64,000 nt of DNA from assembly GCA_026418175.1 (NCBI GenBank), contig JAOABX010000010.1:1-64000 (forward strand), read 5' to 3'. Under the pieces are notes generated by a model. The model was not told where the DNA came from. It saw only the letters and a program-made list of their open reading frames with translations, and searched no databases. Within the stretch, counting starts at the first letter, position 1; every line of letters begins with the position of its first letter. This DNA comes from Flavobacteriales bacterium (GTDB lineage Bacteria > Bacteroidota > Bacteroidia > CAIKAF01). Below are positions 38,926 to 48,396 of the stretch, piece by piece. The position numbers were made by a program, and so were the translations under genes.

Positions 38926-39564
38926 TTAACGCAGTATGTAATGAATGATGGTTTTAATAAACTGAGGAAATAATTCTGGTTGCAAAATAAATACGTATAA
39001 AAAACCAAACAAAGCTCCAAAAAAATGGGTGTCGTGGCTAATATTATCACTTTTGTTTTTGGCCATAAGCCAACTGTAAATTAAGTACAAGGCCCCAAGC
39101 AAAAATGCTGGAATATTGATGCCAGGCAAAAAGATTAATTGCAAATGTTGATCAGGCCGTATGGCAATAAAAGCAAAAACAACAGCAGAAACTGCTCCAG
39201 ATGCACCTACCGCATTATACCATAAGTCATCTTTATGTTTTTCAAACGAATAGAGACAGGATAAAACAGCTCCCCCCACGTACAACAAAAGGTAAAACAA
39301 CGGCCCTTTGAACGATGCTTCATAAAACAATAAAAAATGATTTTCTACGGCTGTTCCAAATATGTACAATACATACATGTTCATGGCCAAATGTAAAATA
39401 TCAGCATGTACCAAAGCTCCAGTAATAAATCGCCAAACTTGTAGATTGTGACGAATCATAAAAGCATTAAATTTCAACTGATCAAATATCCGGATATTGC
39501 TAAAAGCTAACACCGATACAATGGCAGTAATAATAATGATGAGAAGTGTTAGAGTTACCATCAT
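38926..39564 (-). CDS. rhomboid family intramembrane serine protease
   Basis: 212 residues with about six membrane helices. The active site is Ser in GASGAVSAVVFAF (Ser 122) and His in SHDTHFFGALFGF (His 180), with LVHADILHLAMNMYVLYIFG in the second helix. It cleaves membrane-spanning substrates within the bilayer. Its stop codon abuts the ATG of the aminotransferase gene, so rhomboid, aminotransferase and YkgJ form a compact operon. Confidence 0.92.
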   Translation of the reverse strand: MMVTLTLLIIIITAIVSVLAFSNIRIFDQLKFNAFMIRHNLQVWRFITGALVHADILHLAMNMYVLYIFGTAVENHFLLFYEASFKGPLFYLLLYVGGAVLSCLYSFEKHKDDLWYNAVGASGAVSAVVFAFIAIRPDQHLQLIFLPGINIPAFLLGALYLIYSWLMAKNKSDNISHDTHFFGALFGFLYVFILQPELFPQFIKTIIHYILR

Positions 39565-39668
39565 CTTGTAATAGCCTTCGTCATTTTTTTGAAATATAGT
39601 GAATGAATGTGAAATATCATGATTAATGTAAATTTCTGAAAGAAAAATAAGATTTAAAAAATAATTGT

Positions 39669-40832
39669 TTAATCTATCATCAATACCAGGCCTTTCAGAT
39701 ATTCTGTTTCAGGATGAAAAAGATTTACCGGATGATCAGCGGGTTGGCTCAATTTATGCAGAATTCTTACTGTTCGGCGTGCCTCAATGCCAGCAGCATA
39801 TATAGCTTGGCGAAACATATGGGTGTCTACAACTTGCGAACAAGAGAATGTAAAAATAATACCACCGGGTTTGATTTGACAGATGGCTGATTTATTGATT
39901 CGTTTGTACGCCTGAATAGCATTGTGGCGAGATTGCAAGGATTTAGCAAAAGCTGGAGGGTCAAGGATAATTACATCAAATTTTTTACAATGCTGATGTA
40001 AATAATCTAAGGCATCACTACAAATCAGTTGTTCACTTGGAGTATTTAGTCCATTTAAGGCATAGTTTTTTTTTACTTCTTCCATAGCCCATTCGGAGTA
40101 ATCAACTGAATAGACTTCGTTAGCACCTCCCTTTTCTGCGTATAACGAAAATCCGCCGGTGTAGCAAAATGTATTTAATACGTTCTTTCCAGCAACGTAT
40201 TGTTTTAGCAACGAACGGTTTTCACGCTGGTCAATAAAAAATCCGGTTTTTTGTCCACGTGCCCAATCCACATGAAAATAAATTCCGTTTTCTTTTATTA
40301 CACATTCACTAGAATTACCTTTTAAATATTTTAATTCTTTTGTTTGGCTTTTTTTATCAACAATTTTCAAAACTACTGTTTCGGGTTTCACGTCGTAATC
40401 ATCAATCAAACATTTGGCAATATCTTGTATAAATGTTTCTATACCTGTGTGATGTACCTGCATTACCACGTGCCGATCATACAAATCAACTATCAACCCC
40501 GGTAGCCCATCTCCTTCACCATGTATTAAACGACAACAATTGGTATCTTTTCTATGAATTAACCCTAATTTTTTTCTAACTACAAGAGCTTTTTTTATTT
40601 TTTCTTGGATATATGCATGAATGTTATTGGTGTCTTCAAACGAAAGTATTTTTACCGCAATACTACCGCTTCCAAAATATCCCCAGGCGATAAACTCTTT
40701 TTTGTGAGTATAAACTTTTACTAATTCACCTTCTTGTAATGGTTCATGAGGTTGTAAAGCTCCTGAAAAAATCCAATGATGATAGCGAAGAATTGACTGT
40801 TCTTTGCCTTTTTTTAAATACAATGCTTTCAT
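39669..40832 (-). CDS. class I SAM-dependent rRNA methyltransferase, RlmI-like
   Basis: 387 residues: an N-terminal PUA domain (RYHHWIFSGALQPHEPLQEG, KKEFIAWGYFGSGSIAVKIL), an EEHEE-like domain (CCRLIHGEGDGLPGLIVDLY), and a methyltransferase domain with FFIDQRENR, VLNTFCYTGGFSLYAEKGGA, DVIILDPPAFAKS and FTFSCSQVVD. It would make m5C at position 1962 of 23S rRNA or a similar site. It follows the TonB-dependent receptor gene by 36 bp on the same strand. Confidence 0.9.
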   Translation of the reverse strand: MKALYLKKGKEQSILRYHHWIFSGALQPHEPLQEGELVKVYTHKKEFIAWGYFGSGSIAVKILSFEDTNNIHAYIQEKIKKALVVRKKLGLIHRKDTNCCRLIHGEGDGLPGLIVDLYDRHVVMQVHHTGIETFIQDIAKCLIDDYDVKPETVVLKIVDKKSQTKELKYLKGNSSECVIKENGIYFHVDWARGQKTGFFIDQRENRSLLKQYVAGKNVLNTFCYTGGFSLYAEKGGANEVYSVDYSEWAMEEVKKNYALNGLNTPSEQLICSDALDYLHQHCKKFDVIILDPPAFAKSLQSRHNAIQAYKRINKSAICQIKPGGIIFTFSCSQVVDTHMFRQAIYAAGIEARRTVRILHKLSQPADHPVNLFHPETEYLKGLVLMID

Positions 40833-40868
40833 TTGTATTAATCCATACGATTTAGTGCAAAGTAACTA

Positions 40869-43106
40869 TTATTTAAATACATATCGTATTCCTGCAAAAG
40901 CTCGTACACCTTGCAACGGAGCGTAATTATATGATGTATCAAAAGTATATCCTTGTGGATTGTTGATGGGATCATTCACCCATTGATCAAATGGGTCGTG
41001 TGGCCTAAGAATAGGATGTTTGGGTATAAAATTGAATAAATTTTTTGCTCCAGCATATATATAAATTCCATTCTTAAAAGAATAATTTAGTTGTATATTG
41101 GCAATACTGAACCAAGGTGAGTATTCCGGCCTGAAATCGTTGGGTTGAATTGGAAGACGCATGGGGCCATTCCAAATTCCAGAGAAATCAAGCCACATGC
41201 TGGTTTTAGGAATATAATAACTTATTACCCAGTTGCCACTCCACAAAGGAGCATGTATTAATTGTCTGGATGAATTATTTATGTTGTTAAAAACACTTGC
41301 ATCTGCTAGTGTAATACCAGTGCGAAGGGTTAATCCTAAATCCAATTGAAATTCAGCTTGCAGGTTAGCACCTCTGGAATGTCCGTAACCATCAAGGTTT
41401 CGGTAAATAATTAAGTCAGGATCTGAATCATAATCCGGAATAATTTGGTTGAAAAAATAGGTATAAAAAATACCTGCATCAACCCGAAAAAAACCTTTCT
41501 TCCAGGATAATACCCCTTCATAGTGTAAGGTTGCATTAAGCGATTCTTCCGGACGAAGTTTTTCTTGCAGCACTACTTGTCTTGATCCGCTCAATGCTGC
41601 ATGTTCTTCAGTAAATAAGTTAACAACACGAAAGCCTTTTCCAAAATTCAATCGAAGGTGATGGTTGTTTTTTAATGTAACCTTATAGTTCAATCGGGGA
41701 GAATAAATTACTCCGTGTTCCGGATGATATTCAAGCCGCATTCCATACTGCAGGGTGTGTGCAGCGTGTATATTCCACAGATGCTGAAAATAAATTCCCG
41801 GCATATATACTCTGTGCGGGTTGTTCATAATTTGTAATGAGTCTTCATCAGCTGTAGCTGTTGTATTATCATCGTAATAATTCCATCGGCCGGCTATTCC
41901 AGCCAGCAATTCATGCTTGCCAATGGTTTTTTGCCAATAGAGCTGATGAAACAATATCTGTTGCACTGCCTTATATGGAGAGTTTCCGTACCATGAATCC
42001 TGGTAATGAATATTGTATGAAGACTGGAAGTGGATTTTTTCTTGAATAGGTAGCTGGTAATGCATCAACCATTCTCCGCGTCGGGTATAAATACTTTCGC
42101 CATAAATAGAATCACTTCCACGCAACGCATGAGTATAATGCATTTGTCCACCTAATCGGTCTTCATGTATATACCGAATCATTGTTTGAAATGTGCGATG
42201 TTGTTTCCGTTCCAGTTGATATTTAACCCATGAACTAACCTGAAACAGTTTTACCTGATCTATAAATCCATCGTGATTATGATCAATAGCTAATGGTTGA
42301 AATTGTCCAGAAATATTTCCCATGAATTTATGCTTGCCCAAAGTAAATTTACCACTCAAATCTGCGGTATTTTCCAGCCAGGTACTGCTTGAAGCTTGAA
42401 AGCTAAAACGTGGAGCTGTACGCGGATTCTTAGTGATTATATTTATAACTCCGGCCATTGCTTCAGAACCAAAAAGGGTGGAGGCTGGCCCTTTTATCAC
42501 TTCAATTCTTTCAATTAAACTTAAGGGAATTCCCATAAGCCCATATACTGTCCCTAGTCCACTAACTAAAGGCATTCCATCCATTGTAACCATAGTATAT
42601 GGTCCTTCCATACCATTGATATGAATATCTCCAGCCTGGCATACATTGCAGTTTATTTGCGGACGAACCCCATTAATTAATTGAATAGATTCAAACAATT
42701 GTTGTGAACCATTTTTATGTAAAAAATCAGGCCTGTATATTTCAATATTAATTGGACTTGATGATCGTTCAACTTCTTTCCAGCCGTCTGATATAACTAC
42801 CTCATGCAACTGCCGAATGTCCGGTTGTAAATTAATTTCGATTTGGCAAGTTGTGTTTGTGTAATGGATGATAGTGTCTTTGGGTATTGCTCCGGTATAA
42901 CGAATTTTTAAGCTTATAGAACCTGTATCAGTTATAAATGAAAAATACCCGTTTTCATCGGCTATAGTATTCAATTGTTTATCTATTAGTATTGTAGAAT
43001 AAGAGGCCGGTTTCCCATCCAAAAGAATAATTCCTTTAATGCATTGACCATGCATGGTTATTGAAACCATGATTTTAATAAAAAAGGAAATTATGAAATA
43101 CTTCAT
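40869..43106 (-). CDS. TonB-dependent outer membrane receptor
   Basis: 745 residues: a signal peptide ending at MHGQ, a carboxypeptidase-like (CarboxypepD_reg) N-domain, a plug (EVVISDGWKEVERSSSPINI, INGMEGPYTMVTMDGMPLVS, IPLSLIERIEVIKGPASTLF, AGVINIITKNP) and a 22-strand barrel ending GVRAFAGIRYVFK. The plug carries a CNVC motif (INCNVCQAGDIHINGMEG), seen in some metal/heme-type receptors of Bacteroidota. It imports an unknown ligand using TonB-ExbBD. The ATG is 4 nt from the -7 box, and a DtxR-like palindrome lies in the promoter. Confidence 0.93.
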   Translation of the reverse strand: MKYFIISFFIKIMVSITMHGQCIKGIILLDGKPASYSTILIDKQLNTIADENGYFSFITDTGSISLKIRYTGAIPKDTIIHYTNTTCQIEINLQPDIRQLHEVVISDGWKEVERSSSPINIEIYRPDFLHKNGSQQLFESIQLINGVRPQINCNVCQAGDIHINGMEGPYTMVTMDGMPLVSGLGTVYGLMGIPLSLIERIEVIKGPASTLFGSEAMAGVINIITKNPRTAPRFSFQASSSTWLENTADLSGKFTLGKHKFMGNISGQFQPLAIDHNHDGFIDQVKLFQVSSWVKYQLERKQHRTFQTMIRYIHEDRLGGQMHYTHALRGSDSIYGESIYTRRGEWLMHYQLPIQEKIHFQSSYNIHYQDSWYGNSPYKAVQQILFHQLYWQKTIGKHELLAGIAGRWNYYDDNTTATADEDSLQIMNNPHRVYMPGIYFQHLWNIHAAHTLQYGMRLEYHPEHGVIYSPRLNYKVTLKNNHHLRLNFGKGFRVVNLFTEEHAALSGSRQVVLQEKLRPEESLNATLHYEGVLSWKKGFFRVDAGIFYTYFFNQIIPDYDSDPDLIIYRNLDGYGHSRGANLQAEFQLDLGLTLRTGITLADASVFNNINNSSRQLIHAPLWSGNWVISYYIPKTSMWLDFSGIWNGPMRLPIQPNDFRPEYSPWFSIANIQLNYSFKNGIYIYAGAKNLFNFIPKHPILRPHDPFDQWVNDPINNPQGYTFDTSYNYAPLQGVRAFAGIRYVFK

Positions 43107-43110
43107 TTGA

Positions 43111-43118
43111 CAAATATA
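43111..43118 (-). promoter_or_regulatory. -7 promoter box of the TonB-dependent receptor gene
   Basis: Read leftward, TATATTTG is an exact match to TAnnTTTG and lies 4 nt before the ATG. A start site 5-8 nt from the box would fall on or near the start codon, so the mRNA is probably leaderless. Confidence 0.7.
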
Positions 43119-43151
43119 AAAAAATATTTAGATTAGGCTAAATATTTTTTT
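43118..43151. promoter_or_regulatory. palindromic operator of the TonB receptor promoter, DtxR/MntR-like
   Basis: A perfect 14-bp inverted repeat (43118-43131 with 43138-43151) around ATTAGG. Its core TTTAGATTAGGCTAAA (43127-43142) has the layout of DtxR-family boxes (TTTAG, six bases, CTAAA; compare TTTAGGTTAGCCTAAA). It covers the -33 to -7 interval, the classic site for repressor binding. The AT-rich arms outside the core also make it a hairpin candidate. Confidence 0.5.
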
Positions 43152-43252
43152 ATAAATATAAATGTCTATTATTATCAGTTAATTAAAAGTAATGTAGAAT
43201 TATAATTTTATTGAGTTCCCTAACTGTTATACTAAACTTTTATAAGTTAGGA

Positions 43253-44179
43253 TTAATGAGATTTAACCTTAGCTTCTTGTCTAATTTTTTTGTAAGGTTT
43301 GAAAGGAAAGGTAAATGCAAGGCCTGTACTCCAACTAAAAGCAGAAATGGTTTGACTGCCACGAAGGTCGCTTACTCCATCGGATATGATATACATGTCT
43401 GAATTACGAATCACAGTAAAATTTCCCTCAAGGGTAAAAGTAAGATGATTAAAAATAGTGCCCATGAAGCCGGCTTCGAATACCATTCCTCCTCCTGCTA
43501 CTTTGAAATCATTGTTTCGTTGACGAATAGCACCGTCAGGCAAGCGAATGGTAGCATCAGTTCGTGGATATGATAATCCGGGACCAATAAATCCCAAGGC
43601 ATCCAGCCAATGTTTTTGATTCTTGGAGCGAACTATGGTGTAAGTAAAATCAACACCCAATGTATATATATTATGGCCGTCTGTATTTTCATAATTGATT
43701 AGAAATGGAGCTTCTCCATAAAAATTATTATACACATCGTTTCCTACATGTCCGTTGATAAGATTTTGTTGGCCGGGTTTTTTAAATTGTTTGTAATGTA
43801 TAATTCGTCCGCCGATACCGAAGTTTGAATTTCTGAATTTATATCCAAATGAAATAACATAAGGAGGAGCCGCTGCACTGTGAAAAATTGTTCTGAATAA
43901 GGCAGCATACACAAATCCTTCATCTTGAGATTGCCAATTAGCAATAGTTACATCTATATCGTGCTTTTCAGTAAGAATTTGTCCCACCACTTGTCCATGT
44001 AAACGCAAATCACTATTAAAATAATAAGTTTGCGGAAAACGAATTCCAACATAAAACCGATGATAATCGGGAGTTGGGCCAAAATAGAATGGTTTTTTTT
44101 CAGGGGAATTACTGGGTTGAGCAATTCCAACCATATTGTTAAAGGCGAATATTGCTATAAAAATATATCTTAATAACAT
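43253..44179 (-). CDS. outer membrane beta-barrel protein, unknown
   Basis: 308 residues. A signal peptide ends at GIAQ, then strands with alternating hydrophobic residues: FYVGIRFPQTYYFNSDLRLH, VISFGYKFRNSNFGIGGRII, YTLGVDFTYTIVRSKN, MVFEAGFMGTIFNHLTFTLE, AFSWSTGLAFTFPFKPYKKI. It looks like a PorP/SprF-size barrel, but the family motifs are not clear. It lies between the DUF3089 gene (upstream, 51 bp) and the receptor gene (downstream, 146 bp, with its own promoter). Confidence 0.65.
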   Translation of the reverse strand: MLLRYIFIAIFAFNNMVGIAQPSNSPEKKPFYFGPTPDYHRFYVGIRFPQTYYFNSDLRLHGQVVGQILTEKHDIDVTIANWQSQDEGFVYAALFRTIFHSAAAPPYVISFGYKFRNSNFGIGGRIIHYKQFKKPGQQNLINGHVGNDVYNNFYGEAPFLINYENTDGHNIYTLGVDFTYTIVRSKNQKHWLDALGFIGPGLSYPRTDATIRLPDGAIRQRNNDFKVAGGGMVFEAGFMGTIFNHLTFTLEGNFTVIRNSDMYIISDGVSDLRGSQTISAFSWSTGLAFTFPFKPYKKIRQEAKVKSH

Positions 44180-44230
44180 ATTGTAAAATTACTAAATGTC
44201 CAACTAATAAATCTGATATTTGGGTTTAAT

Positions 44231-45223
44231 CTACGGGTGTTTTTGATACCATTGCTTAATACGATCTTCAATATTTTTCCGTATATCATGCCAAAAGAGA
44301 TTGATATCAACTAAATGTAAGTTATTCCAAGTTTGTATTATAGGAGTAGAAGTTTTTACCCACAAATATGATTTATGAATTTTTGCTTTTGTTTTAAAAG
44401 GTTTCTTTTTCTTTAAATTCAGCAATATGCTACCGCGCCCTTCAGCGGGTAACGTGTCAATTCTCCAGGATAAAGGATTAATACAGACATCTCCGATAAG
44501 TTTAGAATTAACAGGTGGTTCATATCCTTCCCTAAAGGTTGACCAGGTAATGTAACAACCAGTTTGCGTAGCATCGGTGCAAGGAGTTAAAACAGAAAAA
44601 TCATTTTTACGCATTTGAAATCCGATGGTATATGCGCAAACCAAACGTTTCTTTAGTGAATCTATGTCAAAAAAATCTTTGAGTAATCTACGGGCATGAT
44701 ATGTGCCTTGACTATGTGAAGCGATAATAATGGGCCTTCCTTGGTTGTATTGGTTTAAATAAAATTTAAATGCTTGTTTTACATCTTCATACGCAAAATC
44801 AAGGGCAAGTTTTCCATTTCCAGTAGTATCGTAAAAACTTTGAATAATAGCTTGCCTATATCGTGGAGCAAAAACACGGGCCGAACGATTAAATACTGAT
44901 GCCTGATATTTTACCGGAAAACGGTCGATGCGTTGATTAAGTTTTTTATTTTGAATATCGGCATTCCAGGTTTTACCTTTCATGTAAAGCGTAGGATAGA
45001 TATAAAACACATCTACTGATTTTTGATTATCATCAATCCATGTTTCGCCGGCTGGTAAATGATCAGCTGCATCTTCTCGAAATGGAAGAGCACTCCAATG
45101 TTCAGGTAAACTGTAATCGGGAGGAGATGGTTGCAAGTGTACTTGAAATGATGGTAGTTTTTGTGCAGGTATATCGGTCCAGCAAAAGAGGATGAATTCA
45201 ATCAACAGTAAACAATATTTCAT
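44231..45223 (-). CDS. DUF3089 alpha/beta hydrolase-like secreted protein
   Basis: 330 residues with a signal peptide ending at IPAQ. The body fits DUF3089: SVDVFYIYPTLYMKGKTWNA, ASVFNRSARVFAPRYRQAII, then IIIASHSQGTYHARRLLKDF, where the nucleophile Ser sits in SHSQG. It is likely a periplasmic esterase or lipase-like hydrolase. It is divergent from the MarR gene, and the barrel protein gene follows. Confidence 0.82.
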   Translation of the reverse strand: MKYCLLLIEFILFCWTDIPAQKLPSFQVHLQPSPPDYSLPEHWSALPFREDAADHLPAGETWIDDNQKSVDVFYIYPTLYMKGKTWNADIQNKKLNQRIDRFPVKYQASVFNRSARVFAPRYRQAIIQSFYDTTGNGKLALDFAYEDVKQAFKFYLNQYNQGRPIIIASHSQGTYHARRLLKDFFDIDSLKKRLVCAYTIGFQMRKNDFSVLTPCTDATQTGCYITWSTFREGYEPPVNSKLIGDVCINPLSWRIDTLPAEGRGSILLNLKKKKPFKTKAKIHKSYLWVKTSTPIIQTWNNLHLVDINLFWHDIRKNIEDRIKQWYQKHP

Positions 45224-45358
45224 ATGTACAATCTTACAAAATTGTTTAATGATTATTTAATTGAAAATTGGGTGGATTTTACAATCTTTTTTAAATAGTA
45301 CAGTATCAAGTAAGTAGTTTATTGATTAAAAAATATTGTAATTTTTTTTAGAAAATAG

Positions 45359-45370
45359 TATGCATGCATA
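45359..45370. promoter_or_regulatory. perfect 12-bp palindrome, probable MarR operator
   Basis: TATGCATGCATA is fully self-complementary and sits just upstream of the -7 box (45381-45388) of the MarR-fad operon, covering the -33 position. MarR regulators bind palindromes in their own promoter; here the regulator gene is first in the operon it would control. Confidence 0.55.
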
Positions 45371-45380
45371 ACATTTTTAT

Positions 45381-45388
45381 TATTTTTG
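45381..45388 (+). promoter_or_regulatory. -7 promoter box of the MarR-fad operon
   Basis: TATTTTTG fits TAnnTTTG and lies 4 nt before the GTG start at 45393, the same spacing as at the TonB receptor and holA genes. Confidence 0.65.
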
Positions 45389-45392
45389 GGTT

Positions 45393-45857
45393 GTGAAACA
45401 AAAAAATGGCATCGAATCTATTCCACGTGAACAAACGGTAGACTTTCAAATTAAGTCGGCCTGGCACAGCATTAATCGTATGTACAATCAGCAAGCGGTA
45501 CAATATGATTTAACTACTTCCATTGGATTTGTATTGCTTAATATTGATTCCAAAAATGGAACTCCGGCTACTAAAATAGCACCCTTGCTGGGAATGGAGC
45601 CACGTAGTTTGAGCCGAATGTTAAAAAGCCTTGAAGAAAAGGGTTTAATCTTTCGAAAGACGGATGCAAAAGATAAACGATTTGTTAAAATATACTTAAC
45701 TGAATTAGGGAAAGAAAAAAAAGATATTGCTAAGAAAACTGTAAAGCGTTTCAATCAGGTGATTAAGAATGAAATTCCTGAAGAAAAGTTAGAAGTATTT
45801 TTTGAAGTATTAGCAAACATACATTCAATTATAGAAAGCAACCATATTTTTAATTAA
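45393..45857 (+). CDS. MarR family transcriptional regulator
   Basis: 154 residues with a GTG start; a stop lies eight codons upstream without an ATG. Winged-helix domain: SAWHSINRMYNQQAVQYDLT, GTPATKIAPLLGMEPRSLSR, MLKSLEEKGLIFRKTDAKDK, RFVKIYLTELGKEKKDIAKK. It probably represses the beta-oxidation genes that follow (the gap to fadB is 13 bp), perhaps releasing in response to acyl-CoA, and binds the palindrome at 45359-45370. The effector is inference. Confidence 0.9.
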   Translation: MKQKNGIESIPREQTVDFQIKSAWHSINRMYNQQAVQYDLTTSIGFVLLNIDSKNGTPATKIAPLLGMEPRSLSRMLKSLEEKGLIFRKTDAKDKRFVKIYLTELGKEKKDIAKKTVKRFNQVIKNEIPEEKLEVFFEVLANIHSIIESNHIFN

Positions 45858-45870
45858 AATTTAAAACCTC

Positions 45871-48339
45871 ATGGAAACAATGACCATGCAAAATTCAACA
45901 TCAACGGCAACTGCCCAAACAGGTTCAATATTGAATCGCAAGATTCGCAGAGCAGCTGTTTTGGGTTCGGGTGTGATGGGATCGCAAATTGCCATGCACT
46001 TTGCCAACATTGGCTTGGAAGTGATACTGCTTGACATCGTACCGTTTGAACTCACCGATGAAGAAAAAGCCAAAGGGCTAACTCTGGAACATAAGCAGGT
46101 ACGAAATCGCATTGTGAATAATGCATTTCAACAGGCATTGAAGCTTAGTCCTAATCCATTGTATCACAAAAAATTTGCTAATCGTATTAAGCTTGGCAAT
46201 TTTGACGACGACATGAAACTAATCGCTGATGCTGATTGGATTATCGAAGTGGTAGTAGAGCGTCTGGATATCAAGCAACAGGTATTTGAAAAAGTTGAAA
46301 AATACCGCAAGCCCGGAACATTTATAACCTCAAACACTTCAGGCATTCCGATGGAAATGCTGATTCAAGGCAGAAGCGAGGATTTTCAAAAATATTTTTG
46401 CGGCACTCACTTTTTTAATCCCCCCCGTTATCTAAAATTACTCGAAATAATTCCTTCTTCCAAAACACATCCGGAGGTAATACAATTCTTCATGAATTAT
46501 GGAGAAAAGTTTTTAGGCAAAACTACCGTTTTGTGTAAAGATACACCTGCATTTATTGCTAATCGAATTGGGGTTTTTAGCATCATGGCAATATTTCACA
46601 TGGTGAATGAGTTAGGCCTTACCCCCGAAGAGATAGATAAGCTTACCGGACCTGTTATTGGTGGAGCTAAATCAGCTACTTTCCGTACAGCGGATGTAGT
46701 GGGGTTAGATACATTAGTGAATGTAGCCAAAGGGCTTCAGGCAAATTTACCCCATGATGAGGCAAAAGATAAGTTTATTTTGCCGGGCTTTCTCGAAAAA
46801 ATGATTGAAAACAAATGGTTGGGTCAAAAAACAAAGCAAGGTTTTTATAAGAAAGTAACTAATCCGGATGGTTCTTCTGAGATTTTATCACTCGATTTTA
46901 AGACTTTGGAATACGTTCCTCAGAAAAAAGCAAAATTTGCAACATTAGAAGCAACCAAAACTATTGATAAGTTGGCAGATCGCTTCCCGGTATTATTGGC
47001 CGGAAAAGATGCTGCGGGTAACTTCTATAGAAAGTATTTCTATACTTTATTCCAGTACGTTTCCAACCGTATTCCTGAAATTAGTGATGAATTGTATCGG
47101 GTAGATGATGCGATGAGTGCTGGATTTGGTTGGGCCATGGGGCCTTTCCGCGTATGGGATGCCATTGGTGTGGAAAAAGCCGTAAAAGGAATGGAAGAAC
47201 ATGGTGTAAAGCCGGCTCAATGGGTGTATGATATGCTGGCAGCAGGCTACACTTCCTTTTATAAAATGGAAGGTTCTAAAAAAATGTTTTACGATGTAGC
47301 ATCAAAATCATACAAAGCCATTCCAGGTCAGGATCAATTTATCATCCTGCAAAACTTGAAAGGAGAGAAAAAGGTTTGGGGTAACAGCGGAACAACTTTA
47401 ATTGATATTGGAGATGGTGTATTGAATTTGGAATTCCACACCAAAATGAATTCAATTGGTTCTGAAATTATAACCGGTGTAAATAAAGCTATTGATATTG
47501 CTGAACAGCAAGGTTGGAAAGGATTAGTGATTGCTAATGAAGGCGAGAATTTCTCAGCAGGTGCTAACCTGGCCATGATTATGATGTTGGCTATTGAACA
47601 GGAATGGGATGAATTGAATTACGCTGTGAAAGCATTCCAAAATATGACCATGCGCCTACGTTATTCTTCTATTCCGGTGGTTGTAGCCCCTCATGGACTC
47701 ACTTTGGGAGGCGGCTGTGAAATGTGTTTGCATGCAGATGCTGTAGTAGCATCTACTGAAACATACATCGGATTAGTGGAAGTAGGGGTTGGTGTAATTC
47801 CTGGTGGTGGCGGAACAAAAGAGTTTGCAGTACGATTTTCAGATGAACTGATTGAGGGGGATATTCGTATTAATCGTTTAAGGGAACGTTTCCTTACCAT
47901 CGGTATGGCCAAAGTTGCAACTTCAGGTTGGGAGGCATTTGATTTAGGTATATTCCGCCCCGGATTTGATAAAACAGTTGTTAGTCGCTCCCGTCAGATT
48001 GCTGAAGCCAAGCGTAAAGTAATTGACTTGTATGAAGCAGGATATACCCAACCAATTCCACGCACTGATATTACGGTTATGGGTAGAGAAGGATTGGGTA
48101 TTGTGTATGCAGGTGCAAACTCTATGTTGGCTGGCCATTATATTTCAGAACATGATGCATTGATAAGTCAAAAACTCGGTTATGTATTATGCGGCGGAGA
48201 TCTTTCAGAGCGTACACAGGTAAGTGAACAGTATTTACTGGATTTGGAAAGAGAAGCATTCCTCAGCTTGTTGGGAACCCGTAAAACGCTTGAAAGAATT
48301 CAGTACATGCTGAAAAATGGAAAACCACTTAGAAATTAA
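45871..48339 (+). CDS. 3-hydroxyacyl-CoA dehydrogenase/enoyl-CoA hydratase fusion
   Basis: 822 residues. The dehydrogenase comes first (AAVLGSGVMGSQIAMHFANI, GSGVMG at 32-37; GTHFFNPPRYLKLLEIIPSS; KDTPAFIANRIGVF) and the enoyl-CoA hydratase domain second (NFSAGANLAMIMML ~563; PHGLTLGGGCEM ~610; IGLVEVGVGVIPGGGGTKEF). E. coli FadB has the reverse order; this order is usual for the Bacteroidota and some other enzymes. It carries out hydration and NAD-dependent oxidation in fatty-acid beta-oxidation. It is second gene of the MarR operon, and the thiolase follows after 57 bp. Confidence 0.93.
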   Translation: METMTMQNSTSTATAQTGSILNRKIRRAAVLGSGVMGSQIAMHFANIGLEVILLDIVPFELTDEEKAKGLTLEHKQVRNRIVNNAFQQALKLSPNPLYHKKFANRIKLGNFDDDMKLIADADWIIEVVVERLDIKQQVFEKVEKYRKPGTFITSNTSGIPMEMLIQGRSEDFQKYFCGTHFFNPPRYLKLLEIIPSSKTHPEVIQFFMNYGEKFLGKTTVLCKDTPAFIANRIGVFSIMAIFHMVNELGLTPEEIDKLTGPVIGGAKSATFRTADVVGLDTLVNVAKGLQANLPHDEAKDKFILPGFLEKMIENKWLGQKTKQGFYKKVTNPDGSSEILSLDFKTLEYVPQKKAKFATLEATKTIDKLADRFPVLLAGKDAAGNFYRKYFYTLFQYVSNRIPEISDELYRVDDAMSAGFGWAMGPFRVWDAIGVEKAVKGMEEHGVKPAQWVYDMLAAGYTSFYKMEGSKKMFYDVASKSYKAIPGQDQFIILQNLKGEKKVWGNSGTTLIDIGDGVLNLEFHTKMNSIGSEIITGVNKAIDIAEQQGWKGLVIANEGENFSAGANLAMIMMLAIEQEWDELNYAVKAFQNMTMRLRYSSIPVVVAPHGLTLGGGCEMCLHADAVVASTETYIGLVEVGVGVIPGGGGTKEFAVRFSDELIEGDIRINRLRERFLTIGMAKVATSGWEAFDLGIFRPGFDKTVVSRSRQIAEAKRKVIDLYEAGYTQPIPRTDITVMGREGLGIVYAGANSMLAGHYISEHDALISQKLGYVLCGGDLSERTQVSEQYLLDLEREAFLSLLGTRKTLERIQYMLKNGKPLRN

Positions 48340-48396
48340 TCCAAATAATTCTACTAAAACATAATAACCATATTAATAATTTAAAAAATAATCGTC

